This document shows, in pieces, positions 34,640 through 43,703 of a stretch of 64,000 bases of DNA. The stretch comes from Streptomyces niger (lineage in GTDB: Bacteria; Actinomycetota; Actinomycetes; Streptomycetales; Streptomycetaceae), in assembly GCF_000718305.1 (NCBI RefSeq), contig NZ_JOFQ01000001.1, forward strand, positions 434,001-498,000, in the 5' to 3' direction. The translations under genes were made by a program, and so were the position numbers. Within the stretch, counting starts at the first letter, position 1, and the number at the start of each line of letters is the position of its first letter. Below the pieces are notes generated by a model, which was not told where the DNA came from, searched no databases, and saw only the letters and a list, made by a program, of their open reading frames with translations.

Positions 34640-36289
34640 TCAGTCGATGTTCTTCAGGAAGCGCGCCGCGACCGGGCCGGCGTCCGCACCGCCGGAACCG
34701 CCGTCCTCCAGGAAGACCGCCCAGGCCAGGTCGGAGCCGCCCTGGTAGCCGATCATCCAGGCGTGGGTGTGCGGCGGGTCGGCCGTACCGAACTCCGCGG
34801 TGCCGGTCTTGGCGTGCGGTTCGCCCGGCAGGTCTTTCAGTGCGTGTCCCGAGCCGGCGGTGACCGTGGCGCGCATCATCTTGCGGAGGTCGCCGACCAC
34901 TTCCGCTTCGAGCTTCTCCGGCGCCCGGTACTTCTTCTTCACCGCGTCCGGCACCAGCACCGGCTGTTCGAAGGACCCGTTCTTGACAGTGGCCGCGATG
35001 GACGCCATGACCAGCGGTGACGCCTGGACGCGGGCCTGGCCGATGGCCGCGGCGGCCTTGTCGTTGTCACTCGTATCGGCGGGGACGCTGCCGTCGTACG
35101 TCGTCACGCCCGCGTCCCAGCTGCCGCCGATGCCGAACGCCCGCGCGGTGTCGCGGAGCGATGTGGCGGAGAGCTTGTCGCGGGAGTCGACGAAGAAGGT
35201 GTTGCAGGACCGGGCGAAGGCGTCCTGGAACGTGGCGCCGTCGGGGAGCGTGAACAGGTCCTGGTTCTCGAAGCGTTGGCCGTCGACGCGGGCGTACTTG
35301 GGGCAGTCCGCGGGATCCGAGGGACGCATGCCCGACCTCAGCAGCGCCGCCGCCGTGACGACCTTGAAGGTGGAACCGGGCGGATAGCGTCCCGCCAGCG
35401 CGCGGTTCAGCCCGCCGGGCTTGTTGGCGGCGGCCAGGATGTGGCCGTTGCGCGGGTCGACGGCGACGATCGCCGCCTTCTTCCGCACCCCCGACAGCGC
35501 CTCGGCGGCCGCCCGCTGCACGCGGGGGTCGACGGTGGTCCGCACGGGCCGGCCCTTGGCGGGCTTCACGGCGGTGAGGCTCAGCACCGCCCGGCCGCTC
35601 TCGCGGTCCACGATCACCAGGGACTTCTTCGGCCCCTTGCCGCCGGAGAGGCGCGCGTCGTAACGGGCTTCGAGGCCGGAGGTGCCCTTTCCGGTGGCCT
35701 CGTCGACGGTGCCGACGAGGGAGGCGGCCTCCAACGGGTCGCCGTTCCTGTCGAGGACCTTCGCCCGGGTGGCGCGGCTCTTGAGGGCGAGCGTCTGGCC
35801 GGACTTCATCTTCGGGTGCACCGTCGGCGTCGTGAACTCCACCGTCCACCTGCCGGCCGTCTGCCGCAGCCGGGCCTGCGTGTTCCACCGGACGGGGCCG
35901 GCGCCCGGTACCTCCATCGCCACGGTGAACGGCAGCCGCACTTCTCCGTCGCGCTCCTTCTCGCCCTCGCCGGGGGTGATCTCGGTGGCGGACGGGGCGA
36001 GGTTCGTCATCACGGAGGTGAGGAGCGACCGTGCGGCGTCCGGACTGTCGGTGTACGCGGCGGCCTTGCGGGCCGCGCCGTCCTCCCAGGCCCCGGCGAA
36101 CCGCTCGAAACGCGCGGTGGCGGCGGCCACCTGCGGGTCCCGCGCACCGCGGTCCGCCAGCAGGAAGTGGTAGCCGGCCCCCGCCGCGCCGCCCAGGAGC
36201 AGCAGGGCGGCGACGCTTCCGTACCGCCGCCGACGGCTCCGCCGCTGATCGTGCGGGCCCGGCCCCCCGGGGAAATGCGGGTACGTCAT
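34640..36289 (-). CDS. Penicillin-binding protein with MecA-N-like domain
   Basis: A 549-residue class B PBP. One membrane anchor (about 23-45), an NTF2-like MecA_N domain (50-160), a dimerisation/linker part (165-260) and a transpeptidase domain with Ser306-Thr-Phe-Lys309, SCN at 361-363 and HAKTGTAEF. The MecA-N domain marks the PBP2a-like group of low-affinity transpeptidases, so this may be a beta-lactam-tolerant target. The ATG at 36289 has AAGGGAG just upstream. It shares an operon direction with the beta-lactamase and a divergent control region with LysR. The two together would give target and enzyme resistance. Confidence 0.88.
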   Translation of the reverse strand: MTYPHFPGGPGPHDQRRSRRRRYGSVAALLLLGGAAGAGYHFLLADRGARDPQVAAATARFERFAGAWEDGAARKAAAYTDSPDAARSLLTSVMTNLAPSATEITPGEGEKERDGEVRLPFTVAMEVPGAGPVRWNTQARLRQTAGRWTVEFTTPTVHPKMKSGQTLALKSRATRAKVLDRNGDPLEAASLVGTVDEATGKGTSGLEARYDARLSGGKGPKKSLVIVDRESGRAVLSLTAVKPAKGRPVRTTVDPRVQRAAAEALSGVRKKAAIVAVDPRNGHILAAANKPGGLNRALAGRYPPGSTFKVVTAAALLRSGMRPSDPADCPKYARVDGQRFENQDLFTLPDGATFQDAFARSCNTFFVDSRDKLSATSLRDTARAFGIGGSWDAGVTTYDGSVPADTSDNDKAAAAIGQARVQASPLVMASIAATVKNGSFEQPVLVPDAVKKKYRAPEKLEAEVVGDLRKMMRATVTAGSGHALKDLPGEPHAKTGTAEFGTADPPHTHAWMIGYQGGSDLAWAVFLEDGGSGGADAGPVAARFLKNID

Positions 36290-36444
36290 GTGGCTCCCTT
36301 CGCTGTGCCGGGGCACCCGCGACGAGCGCGGCCCTCCCCCTGGCGTCACGCCTCGGAGTCAACCCGCGCCCCCGACCCATGTCGAATATGCTTTTGCGCC
36401 AGAGGCGATTCGCACGTGATATCGCCGCACGCCACGAGGGCAGG
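36290..36444. promoter_or_regulatory. Divergent control region, LysR-type dyad
   Basis: The gap between the PBP and LysR genes contains CGCC-AGA-GGCG at 36397-36407, nested in TTGCGCC-AGA-GGCGATTCGCA. Its A+T-richer stretch 36380-36420 resembles promoter DNA. In the S. cacaoi system the LysR protein BlaA binds the blaL-blaA gap at T-N11-A type sites; this dyad is a candidate but its spacing is not exact. Confidence 0.45.
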
Positions 36445-37320
36445 ATGCTGACAGAACGCCACTTGGAAATCTTCGTCGCGCTGGCCGAAGAGGAGCACTT
36501 CGGTGCCGCGGCGCAGCGGGTGGGAATCACCCAGCCGCCGCTGTCGCAGGGCCTGCGCCGGCTGGAGGCCCTGCTCGGCGTCCGCCTCTTCGACCGCACC
36601 CGCGGCGTCGCCCTGACCGACGAGGGTTCCCTGCTGCTGCCGCACGCGCGCCGGGCGCTCGCCGCGCTCTCCGAGCTGCGCGAGATCGGCGCCCGGGAGC
36701 ACGCGGACGGCCGGCGACTCCGGCTCGGGCTGGCGCCCGAGGTGCCCGCGCGGCTCACCGCCGCCGTGGCCGCCGCACCGGTACGGGCCGGGGAGCAGTC
36801 CCGCATCGGGGTGCTGACCGCGCCGACCGCCACCCTGCTGTCCGACGTCGCGGCCGGCCGGCTCGACCTCGCCGTGATCCGGCATCCGGCGGTACTGGGC
36901 GGGTTGGCCGCCGGCCGGGTGGTGCTCTTCCCGACCTGGCGCCTCTCCCCCGAGGGTCACGACGACGGGGCTGCCGGCGGTACGCCTCGGCGGCTGCCCG
37001 TGGCCGTACGGCCGCGTGAGGAGGCGCCCGCGGCGCACGACCTTTTCGTCGACACGCTGGCCAGCCGCGGGCGGCGGGTGGAGACCGTGGTGGTGTCCGA
37101 CGAGCGCGCCGGTCTCGCGCTCGTGGCGGCCGGGCAGGCGGTGCTGGTCACCGCGGACGAGACGCTGACCGCCGAGGGCATCGAGCGGCGCCCGGCCACG
37201 GATCCGGCCCTGCCGCTGCGGCTCCGGGTGGTGTGGGACCCCCGGCGGCCGGACGCCGCGGAGACGGCGGACACGGCGCAGCTGCTGGTGGACACGCTCG
37301 CCCGGCAGGCCGCGAAGTGA
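36445..37320 (+). CDS. blaA: LysR-type regulator (BlaA-like)
   Basis: A 291-residue LysR protein. The N-terminal HTH is LTERHLEIFVALAEEEHFGAAA then RVGITQPPLSQGLRRLEALLG; the rest is the two-lobe effector domain. The ATG at 36445 is ten bases after GAGGG. It is divergent from the PBP/beta-lactamase operon and overlaps the next gene as GTGA. That is the arrangement of blaA-blaB beside blaL in Streptomyces cacaoi, in which BlaA activates blaL transcription. The symbol is given by that analogy of position and family. Confidence 0.8.
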   Translation: MLTERHLEIFVALAEEEHFGAAAQRVGITQPPLSQGLRRLEALLGVRLFDRTRGVALTDEGSLLLPHARRALAALSELREIGAREHADGRRLRLGLAPEVPARLTAAVAAAPVRAGEQSRIGVLTAPTATLLSDVAAGRLDLAVIRHPAVLGGLAAGRVVLFPTWRLSPEGHDDGAAGGTPRRLPVAVRPREEAPAAHDLFVDTLASRGRRVETVVVSDERAGLALVAAGQAVLVTADETLTAEGIERRPATDPALPLRLRVVWDPRRPDAAETADTAQLLVDTLARQAAK

Positions 37321-38231
37321 GCGCGGCGCGGCGGAGCGGCGGCGCGGCCCGCACGATCCGCGAGATGTTCGCCGACGCCGGGGTGCGCGGCTGGCTGCAC
37401 GTGGCGGAGCTGCACCGGCCCGAGGCGCGGGTGACCGTCGACCCCGACGAGCCGGTGCCGATGGGCTCCGTCTACAAGGTGCCGCTGATGGTGGCGTTCT
37501 GCCGGCTGGCGGACGCCGGGGAGCTGGATCCGGCCCTGCGGGTCACCCTGGAGCCGTCGCACCGGGTCGCCGGCCCCACCGGCATCTCGATCCTGCAGGA
37601 CGCCGTCTCGATGTCGCTGCGCGACCTGGTCGTCCTCATGATGACCATCTCGGACAACACGGCGGCCGACGCGGTGCTTCGCGCCGTCGGCTCCACGGTG
37701 GTCGACGGGGTCTGCCGCGAGCTGGGCCTGCCGGACACCCGCATCCTCGGCGGTGTCGCGGGCACGTGGGCCCAGTTGGTCACCGAGACCGGCACCGAGT
37801 CGCTGGCGGCCGCCATGGAGCGCATCACCAGTAACGACGCGACCGTCCCGGCCGGCGTCTACGACCCGGTGTCCAAGGCCTCCACCACGCCGTCGGACAT
37901 GGCGCGGCTGCTGCGCGCGATCTGGACCGGCGCGGCGGCCTCCGCCGAACGCTGCGCGTTCATGCGGGACGTCATGGGCCGGCAGCCGTGGCGGCACCGG
38001 CTCGCCTCCGGTTTCCCGTACGACGACGTGACCGTGTCGGGGAAGACGGGCACGTTCGGCTCGATGCGGCACGAGGCCGGGGTCGTGGAGCTGGCGGACG
38101 GCAGTGCGTACACCGCCGTCGTCTTCACCCAGGCAGCCCGCGCCGACAGCACCCTGCCCCGCGCCGACGCGGTCATCGGTGCCGCGGCCCGCACGGCGGT
38201 GGAGGAGCTGCGCGGCAACGAGGGCACGTGA
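37317..38231 (+). CDS. blaB: Cytoplasmic serine beta-lactamase-like protein (BlaB-like)
   Basis: A 304-residue beta-lactamase-fold protein with Ser51-Val-Tyr-Lys54, SDN at 112-114 and KTG at 243-245. The E-x-x-L-N omega-loop motif with the deacylating Glu is not recognisable, and there is no signal peptide. This suits a penicilloyl sensor that stays acylated rather than a hydrolase, as proposed for BlaB of S. cacaoi. The GTG overlaps the LysR stop, so the pair is co-translated. The role of relaying the beta-lactam signal to BlaA is inference from that system. Confidence 0.82.
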   Translation: MSAARRSGGAARTIREMFADAGVRGWLHVAELHRPEARVTVDPDEPVPMGSVYKVPLMVAFCRLADAGELDPALRVTLEPSHRVAGPTGISILQDAVSMSLRDLVVLMMTISDNTAADAVLRAVGSTVVDGVCRELGLPDTRILGGVAGTWAQLVTETGTESLAAAMERITSNDATVPAGVYDPVSKASTTPSDMARLLRAIWTGAAASAERCAFMRDVMGRQPWRHRLASGFPYDDVTVSGKTGTFGSMRHEAGVVELADGSAYTAVVFTQAARADSTLPRADAVIGAAARTAVEELRGNEGT

Positions 38232-38247
38232 CCGGGCGGCCCCCGGG

Positions 38248-38520
38248 TCAGTCCCGGAGCGGGCCCGGGGCGTCGCGGCGGAAGAGGGCCGTCCACAGGA
38301 ACGGCTCGCCGAAGTGGGGGGAGTCGTCCGGCTCGTCGTGCATGCGGCGCGATTCCACCTCGGTGAGGCCGCCGAAGATCCGGCGCAGCGATTCCGGCGT
38401 GTAGGCGAGCCCGCCGTGCAGGCGGGAGCTGCGGTACAGCTCCCTGTCGGAGAGTTCGGACCCCATCGCGCCGCCGGCGAAGCAGGCGAGGGCGAAGTGG
38501 CCGCCGGGGGCGAGGGATCG
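38248..38520 (-). pseudogene. C-terminal remnant of a SAM-dependent methyltransferase
   Basis: The minus strand reads APGGHFALACFAGGAMGSEL, SDRELYRSSRL, HGGLAYTPESLRRIF and HFGEPFLWTALFRR, then a stop. This is the last 90 residues of a common actinobacterial class I methyltransferase. The SAM-binding half is gone: upstream sequence (38521-38615) has no homology and no start. It lies between the blaB-like gene and a LysR gene. Confidence 0.8.
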
Positions 38521-38615
38521 CTCCCCTCCACGCCTGCCGACAAGGTACGGCCGGGAGCCGTGGAAGGCCAGGCCCGTCCGGCCGGTCCGGGCGTCCGGGC
38601 GTCCGGCAGGTACCG

Positions 38616-39551
38616 CTATCCCTCCGGCAACGGCCGTTCCCCCGGCAGGTGTTCCAGCGTCGCCGCCATGTCCGTGCGGCGGGCGACGTCGGTCAGCGCG
38701 CGGGCCAGGACCGAGCCGGGCTCGCGGGCGGTGAGGACCAGGCCGATGGGCGCGGTGCGGACCGGGTCCACCAGCGGTACGGCCCGCATGCCGGGCGGCA
38801 TGTCGAAGACGCGGAGCCAGGCGCGCGGCACGATGCCGGCCCACCGGCCGGTGCGGACGTGCGCGTACACCGAGGCGATGGAGTCGGTCTCCACCTGGGG
38901 CGCGGCCCGGACCCCGGCCTCGGCGAACACCTCGTCGAGCACCCGGCGCCCCTGCATGCCGGTGCTGAGCAGGCAGAGCGGCAGGCCGGCGGCGGCCGCC
39001 CAGGACACCGTGACCGAGGCCGCCGCCGGATGCGCGGCGCCGGTCAGCAGGACGTACCGCTCCCGGTAGAGCGGCACGGTGCGGAACTGGTCCGTGATGT
39101 CCTCGCCGAGGTACGTGACGCCGGCGTCGAGCTCGAAGTTCTCCAGCCGGTCGAGGATGTCCCGGGACCGTAGGTCCGAGGCGATGCGCGCGTCGACCAG
39201 CGGGTGCGCCGCGCAGAACGGCTCGACGAGGAGCGCCACGGCGGCCGAGGCGGTGGGGACGCAGCCGATGCGCAGCTCCCCGCTCAGCCCGGTGCGCAGC
39301 GCCTGCACCTCGGAGGTGAGCGCGTCGCGGTCGGCGAGGATGCGCTGCGCCCACAGAACGACGCGCTCGCCTTCAGGGGTGAGCCCCTCGTACTTGCGGC
39401 CGCGGCGGATCAGTGGGACGTCGAGCTCCCCCTCCAGTTTGCGGATCGCCTCCGACAGTGCGGGCTGGGAGACGTAGCAGGACTGCGCGGCACGGGCGAA
39501 GTGGCGTTCGCGCGAGAGCGCGACCAGGTATTCGAGCTGGCGGAAGAGCAC
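38616..39551 (-). CDS. LysR-type regulator next to FdhF/YdeP oxidoreductase
   Basis: A 311-residue LysR protein with HTH RQLEYLVALSRERHFARAAQ then SCYVSQPALSEAIRKLEGEL and an effector domain. The GTG at 39551 lies 54 bases after the molybdopterin oxidoreductase stop, in the same direction, so the two are probably co-transcribed. LysR genes commonly accompany this family of formate-dehydrogenase-like enzymes in actinomycetes, and are thought to control them (inference). Confidence 0.85.
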   Translation of the reverse strand: MLFRQLEYLVALSRERHFARAAQSCYVSQPALSEAIRKLEGELDVPLIRRGRKYEGLTPEGERVVLWAQRILADRDALTSEVQALRTGLSGELRIGCVPTASAAVALLVEPFCAAHPLVDARIASDLRSRDILDRLENFELDAGVTYLGEDITDQFRTVPLYRERYVLLTGAAHPAAASVTVSWAAAAGLPLCLLSTGMQGRRVLDEVFAEAGVRAAPQVETDSIASVYAHVRTGRWAGIVPRAWLRVFDMPPGMRAVPLVDPVRTAPIGLVLTAREPGSVLARALTDVARRTDMAATLEHLPGERPLPEG

Positions 39552-39605
39552 CGCACCGGTCTACACCGGCCGGGGCCGAATCACCAACACGGGCCGCATC
39601 GCCCG

Positions 39606-41894
39606 TCAGGCCCCGGTGGGTTCCAGGCGTACCAGCACGCTCTTCGACGTCGGTGTGTTGCTGATGTCGGCGACGCTGTCCAGCGGCACCAGGACGTTGG
39701 TCTCCGGGTAGTACGCGGCGGCGGACCCCGGCGTGGTCGGGTACGGGATGACCCGGAACGCGGGCGCGCGCCGTTCGGCACCGTCCCGCCAGACGCTGAC
39801 CAGGTCCACCTCGTCGCGGTCGGCCAGGCCGAGCGCCGCCAGGTCGGCGGGGTTGACGAGGACGACGCGGCGGGCGTGGTGAATGCCCCGGTAGCGGTCG
39901 TTCATGGCGTACGGGATGGTGTTCCACTGGTCGTGGGAGCGGAGCGTCTGGAGCAGGAGGTGGCCCTCCGGTACCTGCGGCGCTTCGAAGGCGTTGCGGG
40001 TGAAGACGGCCTTGCCGCTGGGGGTGGGGAAGACGCCCTCGTTGACCGGGTTGGGCAGCCGGAAGCCGCCGGGCCGGGCCACGCGGGCGTTGAAGTCCTC
40101 GAAGCCGGGGATCACGCGGGAGATCCGGTCGCGGATGAGGCCGTAGTCCCGCTCGAACTCCTCCCAGGGGATGTCCGGGCTGTCGCCGAGCGTGCGCCGG
40201 GCCAGCCGGCCGATGATGGCGACCTCGCTGAGCAGGTGCTCCGACGCCGGGGCGAGCCGGCCGCGGGAGGCGTGCACCTCGCTCATGGAGTCCTCGACCG
40301 TGATGAACTGCTCGACGCCGTCCTGGATGTCGCGGTCGCTGCGGCCGAGGGTGGGCAGGATGAGCGCCGTCTCGCCGCACACGGCGTGCGAGCGGTTGAG
40401 CTTGGTGGAGATGTGCGCGGTGAGGGAGCAACGGCGCATCGCCCGCTCGGTGACGTCGCTGTCGGGCGTGGCCCGGACGAAGTTGCCGGCGACGCCGAGG
40501 AAGAACTTCGCGCGGCCGTCCCGCATGGCCCGGATCGCGTCCACCGAGTCCAGCCCGTGCTTGGTGGGCGGGGTGAAGCCGAACTCGCGCTCCAGGGCGT
40601 CCAGGAACCGCTGCGGCATCTTCTCCCAGATGCCCATGGTGCGGTCGCCCTGCACGTTGCTGTGGCCGCGTACCGGGCAGACGCCCGCTCCGGGACGGCC
40701 GATGTTGCCGCGGAGCAGCAGGAAGTCGACCACCTCGCGGATGGTGGGCACGCCGTGCTTGTGCTGGGTCAGCCCCATCGCCCAGCAGACGATGACCTTC
40801 TTGCTCGCCAGGACCATCTCGTGGACCTGGTCGATCTCCTCGCGGGACAGTCCGGTGGCGGCCAGGACGTCGTCCCAGGAGACCTTCCGCGCGTGTTCGG
40901 CGAACTCGGCGAAGCCGGTGGTGTGCTGCTGGATGAAGTCGTGGTCGAGCACGGTGCCGGGCGCGGCGTCCTCGGCCTCCAGGAGCAGCCGGTTGAGGCC
41001 CTGGAAGAGGGCGAGGTCGCCGCCGGGCCGGATCTGCAGGAAGCGGTCGGCGATCTCGGTGCCCCGGCCGATCACGCCGCGCGCCTTCTGGGGGTGCTTG
41101 AAGCGCAGCAGGCCGGCTTCGGGCAGCGGGTTCACGGCGATGACGCGGCCGCCGTTGCGCTTGGTCTCCTCCAGCGCGGAGAGCATCCGGGGGTGGTTGG
41201 TGCCGGGGTTCTGGCCGACGACGAAGACCAGGTCGGCTTCGTAGAGGTCCTGGAGGCTGACGCTGCCCTTGCCGATGCCCAGCGTCTCGTTCAGCGCGCT
41301 GCCGCTGGACTCGTGGCACATGTTGGAGCAGTCGGGCAGGTTGTTGGTCCCGAAGGCCCGGACGAACAGCTGGAGCAGGAAGGCGGCCTCGTTGTTGAGC
41401 CGGCCCGAGGTGTAGAAGAGCGCCTCGTCGGGCGAGTCCAGGGCGCGCAGTTCCGTGGCGAGGAGGTCGAAGGCCTCGTCCCAGCCGATCGGTTCGTAGT
41501 GCTCGGCGCCGGGTCGCTTGACCATGGGCTCGGTGAGGCGGCCCTGCTGGTTGAGCCAGTAGTCCGACTTGGTGGCCAGCTCGGAGATCGGGTGCTGCCG
41601 GAAGAAGTCGGCGGTGATCCGGCGGCTGGTGGCCTCGTCGGCGATGTGCTTGGCGCCGTTCTCGCAGTACTCGTTCTTGTGGCGCTCCTTCGCCCCGGGC
41701 TCCGGCCAGGCGCAGCCGGGGCAGTCGAACCCCTTGGCCTGGTTGATGTTGAGCAGGGTCAGCGCGGTGCGCCGGGGGGAGGTCTGCCCGAGGGCGTACT
41801 TCAGCGCGTGCGCCACGGCCGGCGCGCCGGTCGCCCATGTCTTCGGCGGGGTGACCGCCAGTCCCTCGTCCGTCGGGTCCTCGTCGGCACGCAT
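39606..41894 (-). CDS. FdhF/YdeP-family molybdopterin oxidoreductase
   Basis: A 762-residue bis-MGD enzyme of the formate-dehydrogenase-H-like YdeP branch. It has one short Cys motif FDCPGCAWPEPG near 60-71, the molybdopterin segments LFYTSGRLNNEAAFL, FGTNNLPDCSNMCHESSGSA (with a Cys near the metal site), VFVVGQNPGTNHPR and the C-terminal molybdopterin dinucleotide domain (from about 640). YdeP-type enzymes lack the four Cys for the FeS cluster typical of FdhF, so electron transfer must differ. The ATG at 41894 has GAGG seven bases ahead. The true substrate of this family is not established; it is linked to acid or stress tolerance in enterobacteria. Confidence 0.88.
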   Translation of the reverse strand: MRADEDPTDEGLAVTPPKTWATGAPAVAHALKYALGQTSPRRTALTLLNINQAKGFDCPGCAWPEPGAKERHKNEYCENGAKHIADEATSRRITADFFRQHPISELATKSDYWLNQQGRLTEPMVKRPGAEHYEPIGWDEAFDLLATELRALDSPDEALFYTSGRLNNEAAFLLQLFVRAFGTNNLPDCSNMCHESSGSALNETLGIGKGSVSLQDLYEADLVFVVGQNPGTNHPRMLSALEETKRNGGRVIAVNPLPEAGLLRFKHPQKARGVIGRGTEIADRFLQIRPGGDLALFQGLNRLLLEAEDAAPGTVLDHDFIQQHTTGFAEFAEHARKVSWDDVLAATGLSREEIDQVHEMVLASKKVIVCWAMGLTQHKHGVPTIREVVDFLLLRGNIGRPGAGVCPVRGHSNVQGDRTMGIWEKMPQRFLDALEREFGFTPPTKHGLDSVDAIRAMRDGRAKFFLGVAGNFVRATPDSDVTERAMRRCSLTAHISTKLNRSHAVCGETALILPTLGRSDRDIQDGVEQFITVEDSMSEVHASRGRLAPASEHLLSEVAIIGRLARRTLGDSPDIPWEEFERDYGLIRDRISRVIPGFEDFNARVARPGGFRLPNPVNEGVFPTPSGKAVFTRNAFEAPQVPEGHLLLQTLRSHDQWNTIPYAMNDRYRGIHHARRVVLVNPADLAALGLADRDEVDLVSVWRDGAERRAPAFRVIPYPTTPGSAAAYYPETNVLVPLDSVADISNTPTSKSVLVRLEPTGA

Positions 41895-42089
41895 CGCCTG
41901 ACCTCGCCTTCCCCTGCCCGGGCACGCCCGCGCCACCGCTTCGTCACCGGCCCACGCCGTGCCCGTACGGGCACGGCTCCCCGGCCTGATCAGCTTCCGC
42001 CGGTCCGGGCGAGGCGTCAAAGACGGGCTGATTATTGATCAATAGGCCGCGTTTATCGAACGGTGGGGAGCGTCCCGGGATCGGGGCGC

Positions 42090-43607
42090 TCAGCTCCGCA
42101 GATGTCCCAGCACCGAGCGGACCGCATGGCGGACGGCGGCTCGGGTCTGATCGGTGTGGTCGATCGTCTCGAAGCCGTGGCGGGCGTCCGGTACGTCCAC
42201 CACTTCGACCGCGGCCGCGCACTCCGCCGCGGCGGCCAGGAACTCCTCGACGGTGGCGGCGATCTCGGGGATCTCCTGCCCGACCCGGGTCAGGACGAAC
42301 GGCAGCCGGCCCGCCGAGCGGAGCGCGTCCGCGGGGCGGAACCGGGATCCGGTGAGTCCCCAGCTCGGCGGCGGCTGGAGAACCGGATAGGTGGCTGCGA
42401 CGCACCGCAGCCACGGCGGGGGCGCCGCGAGCCGGTCCGCCGACAGCAGGCCGCCGCCGGAGAAGTACCACAGCGCCACCCGGTCCCCGTCGACCCGCGG
42501 GTCGGCGCGTACGAGCTCGACGGCCTCGGCGATGTCCTCGGCCGCGCGCGGGTAATCGGCGAGGCCGTGCAGCCGGTGGTCCACCGTCACCCCGACCGCG
42601 CCCTGGTCCGCCACGTACCGGCCGTAGCCGATCAGCGCGGGCCAGTCCCGGGGCGTCGGCCGCGCACCTTCGGGGACCGGGCCGCCGTGCACGAACACCA
42701 CCGCGGGCCGCGGCCCGTCCGCGTCCGGCAGGTACAGGTCGACCCGTCCCACCCGCTCGCGCGGCCGCTCCGTTGCGTCCAGCAGGAAGGGCCGGAGGTG
42801 CGCCGGCTGCTCGGGAGCGGGCGCCGACAGCCGGTGCCCCTCGCCGGTGGCGGCGCGGCGGAGGACCTCGGCCAGTTCGGCGGGCGCCGAGAGCATCGGC
42901 CAGTGGCCGGTGGCCAGTTCGAAGAAGGTCACCCGGGGATCGACGAGTGCCAGGAGTCGCGGGTCGCCCATCCGCAGCACCTGCTCGACCATCGCGATGC
43001 TCGACCCGTTGGCGGTGCACAGGATGCCGGTGGTCGGCAGTGCGGCGGCGGCCTCGGTCAGCCGGAGCGGCTGGGTGAGGGTGCCGAGCGGCTGGGGCGC
43101 CGCGCGGTCGGCCAGGCGGGCGAGCGCGGCGTCGGGGACGCCCGCGGTGCTGCCCCAGCGGTGCCACTCGCCGGGCGCGGGCGGTGGCACGAGCCAGTCG
43201 TCCCCGGTCCGTGCGTCCGGCCCGGTCGCCCGCGCCAGCCGGTCGCGCACCGCCTGGTCGGGGATCAGCGTGAGCGCCGGGTCGCCGTCCTGCGGCTGAC
43301 CGACGTCGAGGTACACGATGCGGGCGATCCGTTCCGGGCGGCGGCCGGCGGCGCCCAGTACCGGGTGGATGCCGTAGCAGTGGCCGACGAGCACCACGTC
43401 CGGCGCCCCCACCCGGTCGATCAGTGCCACCACGTCCTCGACCTGCGTCTCCAGGCCGGTGTCCGGTCCGGCCTCGTGGCGGCGGTCGCCCATGCCGGTG
43501 AGCGTCACCGGGTGGGCCTCGGCGCCCGCCTCGCGCAGCCGGGCGGCCGTCTCCTGCCACACCCAGTCGCCGGTGTGGGCGCCCGACACCAGGATGAATG
43601 CCGTCAT
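42090..43607 (-). CDS. Tandem alpha/beta hydrolase fusion
   Basis: A 505-residue protein with two hydrolase folds. The first (1-250) starts AFILVSGAHTGDWVW and has GHCYG at 75-79, so Cys77 sits where Ser is usual; the closing His is in LATGHWPML. The second (285-505) has FVHGGPV at 305-311, WYFSGGG at 380-386 with Ser383, and the DARHGFETID His region, as in dienelactone-hydrolase relatives. The two parts are normally separate genes. The ATG has GGAGG-like bases upstream (AGGAGACC). It is divergent from a MerR gene with a palindromic promoter, so it is likely induced by that regulator. Confidence 0.83.
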   Translation of the reverse strand: MTAFILVSGAHTGDWVWQETAARLREAGAEAHPVTLTGMGDRRHEAGPDTGLETQVEDVVALIDRVGAPDVVLVGHCYGIHPVLGAAGRRPERIARIVYLDVGQPQDGDPALTLIPDQAVRDRLARATGPDARTGDDWLVPPPAPGEWHRWGSTAGVPDAALARLADRAAPQPLGTLTQPLRLTEAAAALPTTGILCTANGSSIAMVEQVLRMGDPRLLALVDPRVTFFELATGHWPMLSAPAELAEVLRRAATGEGHRLSAPAPEQPAHLRPFLLDATERPRERVGRVDLYLPDADGPRPAVVFVHGGPVPEGARPTPRDWPALIGYGRYVADQGAVGVTVDHRLHGLADYPRAAEDIAEAVELVRADPRVDGDRVALWYFSGGGLLSADRLAAPPPWLRCVAATYPVLQPPPSWGLTGSRFRPADALRSAGRLPFVLTRVGQEIPEIAATVEEFLAAAAECAAAVEVVDVPDARHGFETIDHTDQTRAAVRHAVRSVLGHLRS

Positions 43608-43677
43608 GGTGGTCTCCTCGCATGCCGTGGGTCCGCGTGCCGGCCTCGTACGCCGTCCGCGTTCGCCGGTACGGTAG

Positions 43678-43699
43678 GAACTCCCCCTGAGGGAGGTTC
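43678..43699. promoter_or_regulatory. MerR-type palindromic promoter element
   Basis: GAACTCCCCCTGAGGGAGGTTC is a 22-bp near-palindrome ending five bases before the MerR GTG and overlapping its ribosome site. MerR regulators bind such elements between promoter boxes. It probably controls the MerR gene and the divergent hydrolase fusion. Confidence 0.6.
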
Positions 43700-43703
43700 A
43701 AGC

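Noticed and set aside
39204..42038. 944-codon open frame opposite the oxidoreductase
   Set aside because: Antisense artefact of high-GC codon bias over a clear molybdopterin enzyme.
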